A stretch of 64,000 nt of DNA from Microbacterium sp. SLBN-146 (GCF_006715145.1 NZ_VFMR01000001.1:2232001-2296000), one strand, 5' to 3'. Shown: positions 15,608 to 24,408, counted from the stretch's first letter. Notes: a model not told the origin generated them from the sequence alone. Numbers and translations are program-made.

Positions 15608-17406
15608 CGCGTGACGATCACGTGCGGCGGAGCGGTCCGCCCATCCCTGGTGAGGACCTGCGTTCGTATGCGCCGATCGGCGACGGGCGGACGGTGGCAC
15701 TCATCGGGCTGCGAGGACAGGTCGATTGGCTCCCCATCCCCAACCTCGGCTCGCTCCCGGTGTTCGCGCGCCTCCTCGACGACGACACCGGCGGATGCAT
15801 CGAACTCGAGCCCGTCGGAGAGTACGAGGTCTCTCGGCGCTACGTCTCCGGTACGAATGTCCTCCGCACGACCTTCACGACCGAGAACGGCAGGGCGACC
15901 GTGACAGACGCCCTCGTGACGGGTGTCGCCGGTCGACTTCCGTGGGCCGAGCTCGCCCGCCGCATCGACGGGGTGACGGGCGAGGTTGCCTTCACGTGGC
16001 GCGTGCGTCCCGGCACGGCGCTCGGCACGGCATCCCCGTGGGTTCAGGAGAGTCGCGAGGGGCCGATCATCCGTTCCGGGGCGACCTCCATCGCCGTGGT
16101 GGGAAGCGATCACGGACCACGGTCGACGAAGCGGGAGAGCGAACCGCAGATCACCGGCCGGTTCACCGCGACAGAAGGTTCACGACACCTCCTCGTCGTC
16201 GTTGCGACGCACGACGAGCCGATCCATCTCCCGGATCCCGCGATCGTCGATGAGGGAATCGACCGGACGATCGCCAACTGGCGCACGTGGTCGAGGGAAT
16301 TCTCGTGGGAGGGCAGATGGGGACCGCACGTGCAGCGGAGCGCGCTGGCGTTGAAGCTCCTCATCTTCAGCCCGACCGGGGCGATCGCCGCCGCCGCGAC
16401 GTCGTCGCTGCCGGAGAACCCGCGGGGCGGCAAGAACTGGGACTACCGGTTCGCGTGGGTGCGTGACCTCGCGTACACCGCGCACGCCCTCGTGCAATTC
16501 GGCCTGAGGGAGGAGACGCACGCGGCGATCTCGTGGCTTCTTCGCACCATCCGCCGCAACGGCCCGGATCTGCACATCTTCTATGGACTCGACGGTGACG
16601 TTCCGAACGAGGTCCGCGAGTACGACGTCGCTGGATGGCGGGGGATCGGACCGGTTGTCACGGGCAACCCCGCGCAGGGGCAGCTCCAACTCGGCGTGTT
16701 CGGCGACCTCTTCGCGATCTGCCGCCTGTATGTCGACGCGGGCAACGTGCTCGACGTGGCGACAGGGCGCATGCTCGCCGAGATCGCCGATCGCACGTGC
16801 GATCTCTGGCGCAACCGGGACGCCGGTATGTGGGAGCTGCCGGAGTTGCAGCACTACACCTCGTCGAAGATGGGATGCTGGCAGGCCCTCGGCGACGCCG
16901 TCCACCTCGCCGAGGCTGGTCAGGTCGCCGGCAGCGCCGACCGGTGGAGGGCGGAGCAGGAGAACATCCGCGCCTGGGTCGAAGAGAACTGCTGGTCGGA
17001 GGATCGCCAGGCGTACGTCATGCACCCCGACACGGAGGACCTCGATGCCTCCGTGCTGCTGCACGCCCCCAGCGGGTTCGATCGGGGCGAGCGCATGTCG
17101 CTGACGATCGACGCGCTCGCGGCGGAACTCGGCTCCGGGCCCCACCTCTACCGGTATTCGGGGATGCAGCACGAGGAGTTCGCCTTCGTCGCGTGCGGTT
17201 TCTGGCATGCGACGGCTCTCGCGTGCGTCGGCCGCGGCCACGAGGCCATTGCGGCGATGGACGAACTCGTCGCCGCGGGAAACGACGTGTCGATCTACTC
17301 GGAGATGATCGACTCCGAGACGGGTGCCTTCTGGGGGAATCTTCCCCAGGCGCTCAGTCATCTGGCGCTTATCACCGCAGCCATGACCATTGACGAACTG
17401 ACCTGA
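15604..17406 (+). CDS. glycoside hydrolase family 15 (glucoamylase/trehalase-like)
   Basis: 600 residues. An N-terminal beta-domain (YAPIGDGRTVALIGLRGQVDW, then PNLGSLPVFARLLDD) precedes the (alpha/alpha)6 barrel. The barrel carries NWDYRFAWVRDLAYTAHALV, GWRGIGPVVTGNPAQGQLQL and KMGCWQALGDAVHLAEAGQV, in which the Glu is the usual acid/base position. GH15 enzymes of actinobacteria include trehalases and glucoamylases, and the sequence alone does not separate them. There is no signal peptide, so it is cytoplasmic. The ATGA overlap with the SDR gene indicates co-translation. Confidence 0.9.
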   Translation: MTRDDHVRRSGPPIPGEDLRSYAPIGDGRTVALIGLRGQVDWLPIPNLGSLPVFARLLDDDTGGCIELEPVGEYEVSRRYVSGTNVLRTTFTTENGRATVTDALVTGVAGRLPWAELARRIDGVTGEVAFTWRVRPGTALGTASPWVQESREGPIIRSGATSIAVVGSDHGPRSTKRESEPQITGRFTATEGSRHLLVVVATHDEPIHLPDPAIVDEGIDRTIANWRTWSREFSWEGRWGPHVQRSALALKLLIFSPTGAIAAAATSSLPENPRGGKNWDYRFAWVRDLAYTAHALVQFGLREETHAAISWLLRTIRRNGPDLHIFYGLDGDVPNEVREYDVAGWRGIGPVVTGNPAQGQLQLGVFGDLFAICRLYVDAGNVLDVATGRMLAEIADRTCDLWRNRDAGMWELPELQHYTSSKMGCWQALGDAVHLAEAGQVAGSADRWRAEQENIRAWVEENCWSEDRQAYVMHPDTEDLDASVLLHAPSGFDRGERMSLTIDALAAELGSGPHLYRYSGMQHEEFAFVACGFWHATALACVGRGHEAIAAMDELVAAGNDVSIYSEMIDSETGAFWGNLPQALSHLALITAAMTIDELT

Positions 17407-17497
17407 TACACCATTCCCGCGGCATCCGGAATAGTTCGTGGGACGCAGAGATTTCTGCCACTCTGGGCTCACAGCTTTTCCACAGAAGGGGAATTAC

Positions 17498-17761
17498 ATG
17501 ACTCAGGACGCACCCGCCGGGATGGACTATCCGGGCAAGACTCTCGGAATCGTCGGACTCATCGTCGCGATCTTTTTCAACCTGATCGGATTGATCATCT
17601 CGGCGATCGCCCTCAATCAGTCCAAGAAGGCGGGATACAAGAACACGCCGGCGCTCGTCGGCGTCATCATCGGCGCCGTGCTGTTCGCCATCGGCATCAT
17701 CCTTTCCATCGTCTGGGGCGCGGCGATCTTCGCCGCGATCAGCTCCGGCAGTATGAGCTGA
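17498..17761 (+). CDS. small DUF4190-like membrane protein
   Basis: 87 residues from ATG 17498, preceded by GAAGGGG. Two membrane helices, LGIVGLIVAIFFNLIGLIISAI and GVIIGAVLFAIGIILSIVW, are joined by a short basic loop (NQSKKAGYKNTP). This is the DUF4190 arrangement found in many actinobacterial small membrane proteins. No enzymatic motif is present. It ends just before a strong bidirectional hairpin. Confidence 0.75.
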   Translation: MTQDAPAGMDYPGKTLGIVGLIVAIFFNLIGLIISAIALNQSKKAGYKNTPALVGVIIGAVLFAIGIILSIVWGAAIFAAISSGSMS

Positions 17762-17838
17762 TCCCGGCGGATCATTTCCGGCTCCCCGGGTCGACCATCC
17801 GATTCGGGAAGTTCGTCGAGATGCGCACACCGTGACAA

Positions 17839-17894
17839 GTCAGGGCCGCGAGTCAGAGTTCCGAACGCACCGAACTCCGACTCGCGGCCCTGAC
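17839..17894. terminator. long bidirectional hairpin between convergent genes
   Basis: Arms of 23 bp (17839-17861 and 17872-17894) with a single mismatch enclose a 10-base loop. The arms begin GTCAGGGCCGCGAGTC and close with GACTCGCGGCCCTGAC. It lies between the stops of the small membrane protein (+) and the SDR (-), so it can serve both. Confidence 0.75.
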
Positions 17895-17914
17895 CTGTCC
17901 GTCAGAGCGCCGGG

Positions 17915-18595
17915 CTACGAAGCGGCGTAGGGTCGCTCCGCCCCCTCGCGGGTGTTGTAGAGGCTCCAGTAGTGCTGGGCGATGGCGTCGGGCTGCGTCT
18001 CCGGTCCGCCGACGCCGATCCATGCGAAGATCGGCACGTGGGCGACGTAGACGCCGGTCCCCGCAGTGGCCTGGTGCAGCTTGAGAGCGTACGTGCGCAG
18101 CGCACCGGAGCCGATGGCTGTCGTCGTGAACTCCGGAGACCCAGCCATCGGGTCCATCGACGACCCGCCGGTGGTGTAGATGATGGTGCCCGAGCCGCGC
18201 TCCAGCATGCGGGGGAGGACCTGCTCGCTCGCGGCGATGCCACCGTAGAGGTAGTAGTCGACCTGCGGCTGGATGCTGGAGCGGTCAGCCTGCAGTGCGG
18301 TGGGGTTGCTCAGGCCGGGGACGGGGTTGTGCGGAGCGGGCGAGTACTCGAGGACGTCGACGTCTCCGAAGCGTTCCTTGATGCGGTCGAACGCGGCGGC
18401 GATGGAGGCAGGATCCATGACGTCAGCGGCAAAGCCCGCGGCCTCGATCCCGGCATCGGAGAGTTCGGACGCGAGGGCGTCGAGCTTTTCCTGCGTGCGG
18501 GAGACGAGCGCAACGGTGAAGCCGTTGCTTCCGAAGGCTTTGGCGATGGCAAGTCCGAGTCCTGGGCCGGCTCCGACGATGGCGATTGTGGGCAT
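17915..18595 (-). CDS. SDR family NAD(P)-dependent oxidoreductase
   Basis: 226 residues. Rossmann motif IVGAGPGLGLAIAKAFGSNG and LVSRTQEKLDAL are clear. The catalytic region is unusual: the Ser-containing strand reads TIIYTTGGSSMDP and the expected YxxxK is replaced by a segment around SGALRTYALKLHQ, so YALKL may supply the Tyr and Lys. This is typical of a divergent SDR branch often found beside HxlR regulators. It is divergent from the HxlR gene, whose product probably controls it. Confidence 0.82.
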   Translation of the reverse strand: MPTIAIVGAGPGLGLAIAKAFGSNGFTVALVSRTQEKLDALASELSDAGIEAAGFAADVMDPASIAAAFDRIKERFGDVDVLEYSPAPHNPVPGLSNPTALQADRSSIQPQVDYYLYGGIAASEQVLPRMLERGSGTIIYTTGGSSMDPMAGSPEFTTTAIGSGALRTYALKLHQATAGTGVYVAHVPIFAWIGVGGPETQPDAIAQHYWSLYNTREGAERPYAAS

Positions 18596-18688
18596 TTCTG
18601 GTTCCTTTCGATCTGATACATACTTCTCGTGCGGCAGCAGGCTTCATGGTCTGCAGAACCGTGGTTCACGGATACGGAGGGCGACGAG

Positions 18689-19099
18689 ATGGCAGCACCG
18701 AGGACGGTCGTCGGGCCATGCCGCGCATGGCCGAAGGAGAGCGCGTTCATCCGCGAGGTTCTCGACCGGATCGGCGACAAATGGACCGTCCTCGTCATCA
18801 GCACCCTCGGTTCGAAGCCGTTGCGCTACTCCGACCTGCAGGCCAGCGTTCCTGGCATCTCGCAGCGGATGCTCACGGTGACACTGAAGGCACTCGAACG
18901 GGACGGACTGCTCACCCGGACGGCCTACGCCGAGGTGCCACCCCGAGTCGAGTACGACCTGACGCCGTTGGGCCGGTCACTGCTCGATGCCGTGATGACG
19001 CTGGCGGGCTGGGCTGCCAGTCATCATGAGGACGTTGCCGCCAGCCGACGCGATCATGAACTGACCGGCGTCGGGCGCGAGAAGTCTGCTCGGGCCTGA
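18689..19099 (+). CDS. HxlR family transcriptional regulator
   Basis: 136 residues from ATG 18689, ten bases after GGAGG; an in-frame GTG at 18629 lies without a good ribosome site. The winged helix is classical: VLDRIGDKWTVLVISTLGS, RYSDLQASVPGISQRMLTVT, LERDGLLTRTAYAEVPPRVEY and LTPLGRSLLDAV. One conserved Cys near the N-terminus (VGPCRAWP) could be redox or electrophile responsive, as in HypR/YodB relatives. The 93-bp intergenic space to the SDR contains an AT-richer segment near 18614-18630 that may be the operator. Confidence 0.9.
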   Translation: MAAPRTVVGPCRAWPKESAFIREVLDRIGDKWTVLVISTLGSKPLRYSDLQASVPGISQRMLTVTLKALERDGLLTRTAYAEVPPRVEYDLTPLGRSLLDAVMTLAGWAASHHEDVAASRRDHELTGVGREKSARA

Positions 19100-19365
19100 C
19101 CGCGTGGATGCTTCGCGGCGTTGCCGTGCTCATTGGTTCCTCGGCGCGGGATTCGCAGACCTCACATGCCATGTCCTCCTCCTCACCTCACGATGTGTTC
19201 GTAACCTCATTCTGTGTCCGTAGAGGACGGCGTACAAAAGGCACATTGACGTGCGTCGTGGGCGTCGATGTCGACGACTCCCGCGCGACGACTGCCGGGT
19301 GCGCAGCATCTGAGGAGATCCCCTCAGCCCTCGACGTGCGAGCCGTCGTGATGGATCCTCGACTC

Positions 19366-20103
19366 ATGAGCATTCACCTCATCGGGGGAGGCCGCGATGC
19401 CGCGCGGTGCGGAGCGGTCCTCTCGCGATTCGTCGACGAAGCGAGGGATGCCGCCGGCTCGAGCGATCCCGTCATCGCTCTGCTCCTCGTGCTCGAGCCC
19501 GACGATGACGAGAGCGTCGACCGGTTCCACTCGGTCCTCCTCGCTGCTGGGGCGCCGGCAGGCGGCATCCGGGTCTCGGTGATCGCTGAGGGCGGCCGTT
19601 TCGAACCCGGTGTCGTCGACGGAGCGCACGGCATCTTCGTCGGCGGCGGCCTCACACCCGCCTACCACGACGCCATCATGGGGATCGCGAGCGCGATCAG
19701 GGCCTTGGTCTCGTCGGGGACTCCGTACGCGGGCTTCTCGGCAGGCGCGGCGATCGCGGCATCCCGTGCCGTCGTCGGGGGATACCTGCGGCGAGGCACG
19801 GCCGTGGCCCCCGAAGACGTCGGCGAAGAGCTCGACGAGATCGAGGTGCGTGACGGGCTCGGCCTCGTGCCCGTGAGCGTCGACGTGCACGCCGCCCAGT
19901 GGGGAACGCTGACACGGCTGATCGCCGCGGTCACGGACGACCTCACACCGCGCGGCGTCGCGATCGACGAGTACACGGCCGTCATCTTCGACGAAGGCGG
20001 GTCGGAAAGCGCAGCGGTTCTCGGCGACGGTCACGTGTGGAGCGTCGAGCGCGCACCGTCGGGCGCCGTGGTGTCGCTTCTCGCGGCGACGACAGCGCGC
20101 TGA
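19366..20103 (+). CDS. peptidase S51-like protein (cyanophycinase/dipeptidase E fold)
   Basis: 245 residues from ATG 19366 (MSIHLIGGGRDA); an ATG at 19351 would add five residues. The S51 signature is visible: the nucleophile elbow GFSAGAAIAAS, an upstream GIFVGGGLTPAYHDAI and VSVDVHAAQWGTLTRLI in the position of the catalytic His. The first strand IHLIGGG is typical. Members cleave acidic or isopeptide bonds, or act as cyanophycinases; the substrate here is unknown. The 266 bp before it (19100-19365) show nothing recognisable, and the open frame there has poor coding character. Confidence 0.78.
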   Translation: MSIHLIGGGRDAARCGAVLSRFVDEARDAAGSSDPVIALLLVLEPDDDESVDRFHSVLLAAGAPAGGIRVSVIAEGGRFEPGVVDGAHGIFVGGGLTPAYHDAIMGIASAIRALVSSGTPYAGFSAGAAIAASRAVVGGYLRRGTAVAPEDVGEELDEIEVRDGLGLVPVSVDVHAAQWGTLTRLIAAVTDDLTPRGVAIDEYTAVIFDEGGSESAAVLGDGHVWSVERAPSGAVVSLLAATTAR

Positions 20104-20129
20104 CCGCGGGTGCGCGCTGCCCGGTCGGG

Positions 20130-20810
20130 TCAGCCGACGGCATCCGTTTCTGACATGGCCACGACCTCCGCGATCACGCGAGGGTCGGCGAGGATCCGGA
20201 AGTGCCCGCCCGTCTCGAGGCGCACGTTCTTCGCCCCCGCGAGCTCGCTGCCTTCGGGGATGTGCGGGTCGAATGCGGCGAAGATCGACGTGATCCGCTC
20301 GTTGACGTCGAGCTCACGAGCGAGGGCCACGATCGTCGCATCGCGGGGCGAGAAGACTCGCAACGTCGGCGCCACCATGAGCCGTGCGTAGCGGGAACCG
20401 CCGAAGGGCGTCGCGACGGCGACCATGCCGCGCACACGTCGGGCGGAGGGCCCGACCATGACTCGCTTGCCCACGAGACCGCCCTTGCTGTGAGCGAGGA
20501 GGACGACATCCGCGAGTTCTTCCGCCTCGAGATACGCCTCGACCGCGGATGCCAGCTCGGCCACGGGACGGTCATTGCGGTGGAGGAGCGCGATGACGTG
20601 GACGGGATGACCGCGATCGTACATCGCCGTCACGAGAGGCTGCAGGAACTTCCATGTCTCGTAGACGCCCGGCAGGACGACGACCGGTGTGCGCCCGCCG
20701 GAGCGGAACGACTCCGCATCCGTACGGTCGAAGAAGGCGCGGACCTGCCACACGGCCGCGTAGGCGTAGTCGCGCGCCCACCATCCGAGCCTGCGCAGGA
20801 GCCCGATCAT
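20130..20810 (-). CDS. alpha/beta hydrolase, lipase-like
   Basis: 226 residues. The hydrolase fold is supported by VVVLPGVYETWKFLQPL (oxyanion region), the nucleophile elbow LLAHSKGGLVGKRV and a late His in LETGGHFRILAD. ATPFGGSRYA after the elbow is typical of lipase and PGAP1-like esterases. The N-terminus has an amphipathic hydrophobic stretch (IGLLRRLGWWARDYAYAA) but no clear signal peptide. It is convergent with the S51 gene. Confidence 0.8.
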   Translation of the reverse strand: MIGLLRRLGWWARDYAYAAVWQVRAFFDRTDAESFRSGGRTPVVVLPGVYETWKFLQPLVTAMYDRGHPVHVIALLHRNDRPVAELASAVEAYLEAEELADVVLLAHSKGGLVGKRVMVGPSARRVRGMVAVATPFGGSRYARLMVAPTLRVFSPRDATIVALARELDVNERITSIFAAFDPHIPEGSELAGAKNVRLETGGHFRILADPRVIAEVVAMSETDAVG

Positions 20811-20834
20811 GACATCAGTCTGGCCTGCGCCGGA

Positions 20835-20996
20835 CTAGTCGTCTTGCACGGCATCCTCCGCGGCGGCCTCTGCTGCCGCGCCCTCCTCGGGCGACTCCGA
20901 CCCGGACTGCGCGGCCGAGTTGTCGTCGTCGTTCTGGATCGGGTCGTTCGCGGCGTCCCGGCCCGATGATTCCGTGTCGTGGTGATCAGCGCTCAT
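20835..20996 (-). CDS. small acidic disordered protein
   Basis: 53 residues, MSADHHDTESSGRDAANDP at the start and EDAVQDD at the end, rich in Asp, Glu, Ala and Ser with almost no hydrophobic residues. A strong GAGGAGAA site precedes the ATG by six bases, which supports translation. The net charge is strongly negative and no fold is predicted. A similar small gene follows upstream at 21037-21174, so the two look like paralogues. No family is known to me. Confidence 0.6.
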   Translation of the reverse strand: MSADHHDTESSGRDAANDPIQNDDDNSAAQSGSESPEEGAAAEAAAEDAVQDD

Positions 20997-21036
20997 GGTT
21001 CTCCTCGATGTCGTGGCGGATGGTCGTCGATAGGCT

Positions 21037-21174
21037 TCAGCCCGACGGGTTGTCGACCGGCATCCCGTCGTCGTCCGTCGTCGCCGAGGTGTCGGGATTG
21101 CTCTCGACCGTCTCGTTGCCGCCCGCCGTGTCGTCAGTCTCCCCGTCGCCGGGTGCCCGTGTCTCGTCGCTCAT
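21037..21174 (-). CDS. small acidic disordered protein, paralogue of 20835-20996
   Basis: 45 residues beginning MSDETRAPGDGETDDTAGG and ending GMPVDNPSG. Composition is dominated by Asp, Thr, Gly and Glu and is probably disordered. AGAGGAG lies eight bases upstream of the ATG. It resembles its neighbour at 20835 in size, start (MS-D/A) and acidity, and the two may be co-transcribed toward the lipase gene. Confidence 0.58.
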   Translation of the reverse strand: MSDETRAPGDGETDDTAGGNETVESNPDTSATTDDDGMPVDNPSG

Positions 21175-21295
21175 CGCATCTCCTCTCGCATCGTGTGGTG
21201 TTGGTGGTCCCCCCAGACTGGCCCCCCGCACGCTCAGCGCGTCAGGGGGTTGTGAACAGCCCGCCGTCGTGTATCGCGTCTCCCGCACCCCACGC

Positions 21296-21374
21296 CGAGA
21301 CTCCGGGTTGTCGTCGAGACACCCCGTCGTTTGCGCGTATTGACGGGGTGCCTCGGCGAGAACCCGGAGTCTCG
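21296..21374. repeat. large palindrome with 33-base arms
   Basis: Outer arms CGAGACTCCGGGTT (21296-21309) and AACCCGGAGTCTCG (21361-21374) are perfect. Inner arms at 21315-21328 and 21342-21355 match except one base, and the loop is 13 bases. It could act as a terminator or as a REP-like element. Immediately after it, 21377-21419 contains about two and a half tandem copies of a 17-18-bp unit GAGGAGGTGGGTGCGAG. The 260-bp gap 21175-21435 holds nothing else visible. Confidence 0.75.
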
Positions 21375-21435
21375 ACGAGGAGGTGGGTGCGAGTGAGGAG
21401 GTGGGTGCGAGGGAGGAGGTGACAGGATCGAAGGC

Positions 21436-22362
21436 GTGGTCAGTTCGTTCAGCGTTGTGACGCGGGCGGGTGTGCCCGTGGAGGAGCTGTTCGATGTGTC
21501 GCTGAGCATCGGTGAGCACGTGTCGTCGATGGCCCATACGGGTGAAGCGGCCGTCGGGGGAGTCACGAGCGGGACGATCGGGCTCGGCGAGACGGTCACG
21601 TGGCGCGCCCGGCACTTCGGCATCCGCTTCACGATGTCGTCGCGGATCACGAGCCTCGACCGACCCCATCGATTCGTGGACGAGCAGGTGCGCGGACCCT
21701 TCCGATCGTTCCACCACGAGCACGCCTTCGCGCGTGACGGCGACGCGAGTGTCATGACCGACACGCTGACGATCGGGTCGCCGATCCTCGGTCGCGTTGC
21801 AGAGCGTGCCATCCTCGTGCCGTACCTGCGGCGCCTGATCCGTCGCCGCAATCAGCACCTCCTCGCGTCGCTCGGCTTCCTCCCCCGCACGGATCCGCGG
21901 CTCGAGGTCTGGCCCGCGGCGGAGAGCGCCCCATTCCGTCGGACCGAGGTGACAACGCGCCTCGGTCGCGGCCAGGACCTCTGGGAGCGGGCGTCGCGGG
22001 ACGTCGTGCGCTGGAAGGTGAAGACCGAGAGCGGGTTCACCGTCGACGACCCCCGGCGGGTGACTCCCGGGGTCCATGTCACTGTCACGGCACGTGTGGC
22101 GGGGATCATGGTTCGCGAACCGGTCGAGGTGGCGGAGGTCGTCGACACCGGCTCGCGCGTCGGCTTCTCGTACCGCACGCTCCCCGGGCATCCTGTCTCG
22201 GGCGAAGAGGCGTTCATCGTGCACCGCGACGGGGACGACGTGTTCCTCACGATCCGGTCGCTCACAGCGCCGGCGAGCAGCGGCCCGTGGCGCGTGCTCC
22301 ATCCCGCGTTGCGAGTCGCACAGGTCGTCGCGCGTCGGCGTTACCTTCGCGCGTTGCGCTGA
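21436..22362 (+). CDS. SRPBCC domain - DUF1990 fusion protein
   Basis: 308 residues from GTG 21436. Residues 1 to about 155 look like a START/SRPBCC ligand-binding domain (EELFDVSLSIGEHVSSM, GETVTWRARHFGIRF, VDEQVRGPFRSFHHEHAF, ending YLRRLIRRRNQHL). Residues 160-308 resemble DUF1990 (WERASRDVVRWKVKTESGF, GVHVTVTARVAG, VGFSYRTLPGHPVSGEEAF). The two domains are usually separate small proteins. A hydrophobic-ligand role is plausible but not shown. It is convergent with glutaminase, with nine bases between stops. Confidence 0.75.
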   Translation: MVSSFSVVTRAGVPVEELFDVSLSIGEHVSSMAHTGEAAVGGVTSGTIGLGETVTWRARHFGIRFTMSSRITSLDRPHRFVDEQVRGPFRSFHHEHAFARDGDASVMTDTLTIGSPILGRVAERAILVPYLRRLIRRRNQHLLASLGFLPRTDPRLEVWPAAESAPFRRTEVTTRLGRGQDLWERASRDVVRWKVKTESGFTVDDPRRVTPGVHVTVTARVAGIMVREPVEVAEVVDTGSRVGFSYRTLPGHPVSGEEAFIVHRDGDDVFLTIRSLTAPASSGPWRVLHPALRVAQVVARRRYLRALR

Positions 22363-22371
22363 GCGGCGTAC

Positions 22372-23316
22372 CTAGGCGTCGCGGTGCCGGCCGAAGACGT
22401 GCAGATCGAGGTCTTCGCTCAGGATGCCGCTGACTCTGCTCCCTCGGACACTGGTGCCCTGCTCGTCGAGCGGGGGACTGACGACAGCGGCTCCGAGGCG
22501 GTGGGGCACGCAGAGGACGATCGCCCCGGACACGCTGGACTTCGCGGGGACGCCGACGCTGCGCATCCAACGCCCCGAACCGTCGTACACACCGCACGTC
22601 GCCATGACCGACACGACGTCGCGCGCGACGACGTCGGACACGACGCGCTCGCCCGTCACGGGATTGATCCCGCCGCACGCGAGCGTCGCGCCCATGATGG
22701 CGAGAGCTTCGACATCGACGAGCACCGCGCACGCTCGCGCGTACACCTCGACGGCATCGTCAGCGCTGATCTGCAGCGTGTCCTCGGCGCGCATGAGGTG
22801 CGCGAGCGCGTGATTGCGGTCGCCGAGGAGGTGCTCGTTACGGGCGATGTCCTCGTCCACTTCGAGGCGTCGGCCCGCGAACGCGGAGAGCCCCCGCAGG
22901 ATCCGCTCGCTCCGCGCTTCGGGGTCGTCGCCATCGACGAGTGCGGCGGTGAGAAGCGCGCCCGCGTTGACCATGGGGTTCGGCGGGCGTCCGGTGCCGC
23001 TCTCGAGCTTGATCGCGTCGAACGCTTCGCCGGTCGGCTCGATGCCGATGCGCCCGAGGGCTTCGCCATCCGTGTCCATGAGCGCAAGCGCGAACAGGAA
23101 CGGCTTCACGGCGGACTGGATGCTGAACGCGACGTCGGCGCTCGCGCTGGAGCGGATGTCGCCCTCAGGCGTCACGATCGCGATGCCGCACAGGTCGGGG
23201 TCGGCGGAGGCGAGTTGCGGGATGCTGTCGTCCACCGTCCCGCCGCCCTCCTCGGCGAGGACGCGGCGCCGCAGCTCATCGAGATCGTAGGAGCGAGGAT
23301 CGGGGGAGCGGCTCAT
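22372..23316 (-). CDS. glsA: glutaminase A
   Basis: 314 residues, the normal length for the beta-lactamase-fold glutaminase. Catalytic motifs are present: the nucleophile Ser and Lys in FSIQSAVKPFLFALAL, GRPPNPMVNAGALLT, RNEHLLGDRNHALAHLM, TCGVYDGSGRW and VGVPAKSSVSGAI. It hydrolyses L-glutamine to glutamate and ammonia in the cytoplasm, a source of glutamate and of acid resistance. No signal peptide. It lies 39 bp downstream of the AI-2E family gene on the same strand and may share its transcript. Confidence 0.93.
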   Translation of the reverse strand: MSRSPDPRSYDLDELRRRVLAEEGGGTVDDSIPQLASADPDLCGIAIVTPEGDIRSSASADVAFSIQSAVKPFLFALALMDTDGEALGRIGIEPTGEAFDAIKLESGTGRPPNPMVNAGALLTAALVDGDDPEARSERILRGLSAFAGRRLEVDEDIARNEHLLGDRNHALAHLMRAEDTLQISADDAVEVYARACAVLVDVEALAIMGATLACGGINPVTGERVVSDVVARDVVSVMATCGVYDGSGRWMRSVGVPAKSSVSGAIVLCVPHRLGAAVVSPPLDEQGTSVRGSRVSGILSEDLDLHVFGRHRDA

Positions 23317-23355
23317 CCGTCCACGATGTCATGCCAGCGCCACACGGTGGCGTGC

Positions 23356-24408
23356 TCAGCGCTCGTTCTGGCGCGGGATGAGCACCTGGCGGTAGATGAT
23401 CAGGATGCTGGCGGCGATGGGGATCGCGACGAGGGCGCCGAGGATGCCGAGGAGCGAGCCTCCCGCGAGCGCCGCGATCACGACGATCGCCCCCGGAACC
23501 GAGACGGCGCGGTTCATGATGCGCGGCGAGATGACGTACGCCTCGACCTGCATGTAGACGAGGTAGTAGATCGCGGCGATGATGCCCGTCGTCGGCGATC
23601 CGAGTCCCGGCAGGAAGCACGTCAGCACGATGAGCGTCGATCCTGTCAGCGTGCCGACGAGAGGGATGATCGAGAAGAGGAACGCCACGACGGCGAGCAC
23701 GGCGGGGAAAGGTGCCCCGATGATCGAGAGGAAGATGGCGCTCAGGATGCCGTTGATGACGCCGAGGCTCACCTGACCCATGACGAAGTAGCCGACGGAG
23801 TCGGTGATCTGCTCGCTGAGTTCGATGAAGCGGGTTCGCTTGGATGCGGCGACCATCTGGTAGACGGCCTTCTTCAAGGCCGGCACCGCCGCGGTGAAGT
23901 AGATCGTGAGGATGATGACGATGAATGTTCCCGCCAATCCGCCGAGGACGGTCGCTCCTACCGCGATCAGCCCACCGCCGATGGAGGCGTAGTCGAGACT
24001 CTCGAGCCAGTCCTGCACGAATCCCGTGACCGCGGCGATGTCGAGGCCGGGGAAGACCGATGTCACCCAGTCCTCGACGTCCTGCAGGAAGGTCCCTGAC
24101 TCGGCCACCTTCGTGATCGCGGCCACGAGCTGCGTGATCTGCTGGACGATGATCGGCACGATGAGGAGCATCACGCCTGCGAGCAGGACGAGCAGGCCGA
24201 GGAGGACGATGAGCACCGCCGCCCAGCGCGGAAGCCGCCGCCGCTGGAGCCACGAGATCACGGGATCGAGGCCGAGGGAGAGGAAGAGCGCCGTGCCGAC
24301 GTAGAGGAGGATCGTCGACAGCGTCTGGACGCCTCCGATCAGCAACAGACCCACACCCACGCCCAGCGTGGCGATCAGCGCGGTGCGAAACGGGTGCTGA
24401 AGCTTCAT
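23356..24408 (-). CDS. AI-2E family transporter (PF01594)
   Basis: 350 residues with about seven or eight membrane helices, beginning LIATLGVGVGLLLIGGVQTL. The family pattern is clear: FLSLGLDPVISWLQRRRLPR, the long periplasmic insert with VAESGTFLQDVEDWV, and the C-terminal helices LVGTLTGSTLIVLTCFLPGL and VEAYVISPRIMNRAVSVPGA. Members export or exchange small molecules or cations, and the name does not prove AI-2 transport. A second paralogue lies at 32269-33426. Confidence 0.87.
   Translation of the reverse strand: MKLQHPFRTALIATLGVGVGLLLIGGVQTLSTILLYVGTALFLSLGLDPVISWLQRRRLPRWAAVLIVLLGLLVLLAGVMLLIVPIIVQQITQLVAAITKVAESGTFLQDVEDWVTSVFPGLDIAAVTGFVQDWLESLDYASIGGGLIAVGATVLGGLAGTFIVIILTIYFTAAVPALKKAVYQMVAASKRTRFIELSEQITDSVGYFVMGQVSLGVINGILSAIFLSIIGAPFPAVLAVVAFLFSIIPLVGTLTGSTLIVLTCFLPGLGSPTTGIIAAIYYLVYMQVEAYVISPRIMNRAVSVPGAIVVIAALAGGSLLGILGALVAIPIAASILIIYRQVLIPRQNER

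Noticed and set aside
22384..24099. 571-codon plus-strand frame opposite glutaminase and the AI-2E gene
   Set aside because: Both opposite-strand genes have clear family motifs; this frame is an Arg/Asp-rich shadow.
23356..24408. autoinducer-2 exporter
   Set aside because: PF01594 members have diverse substrates, and nothing in the window relates to AI-2 synthesis or sensing.
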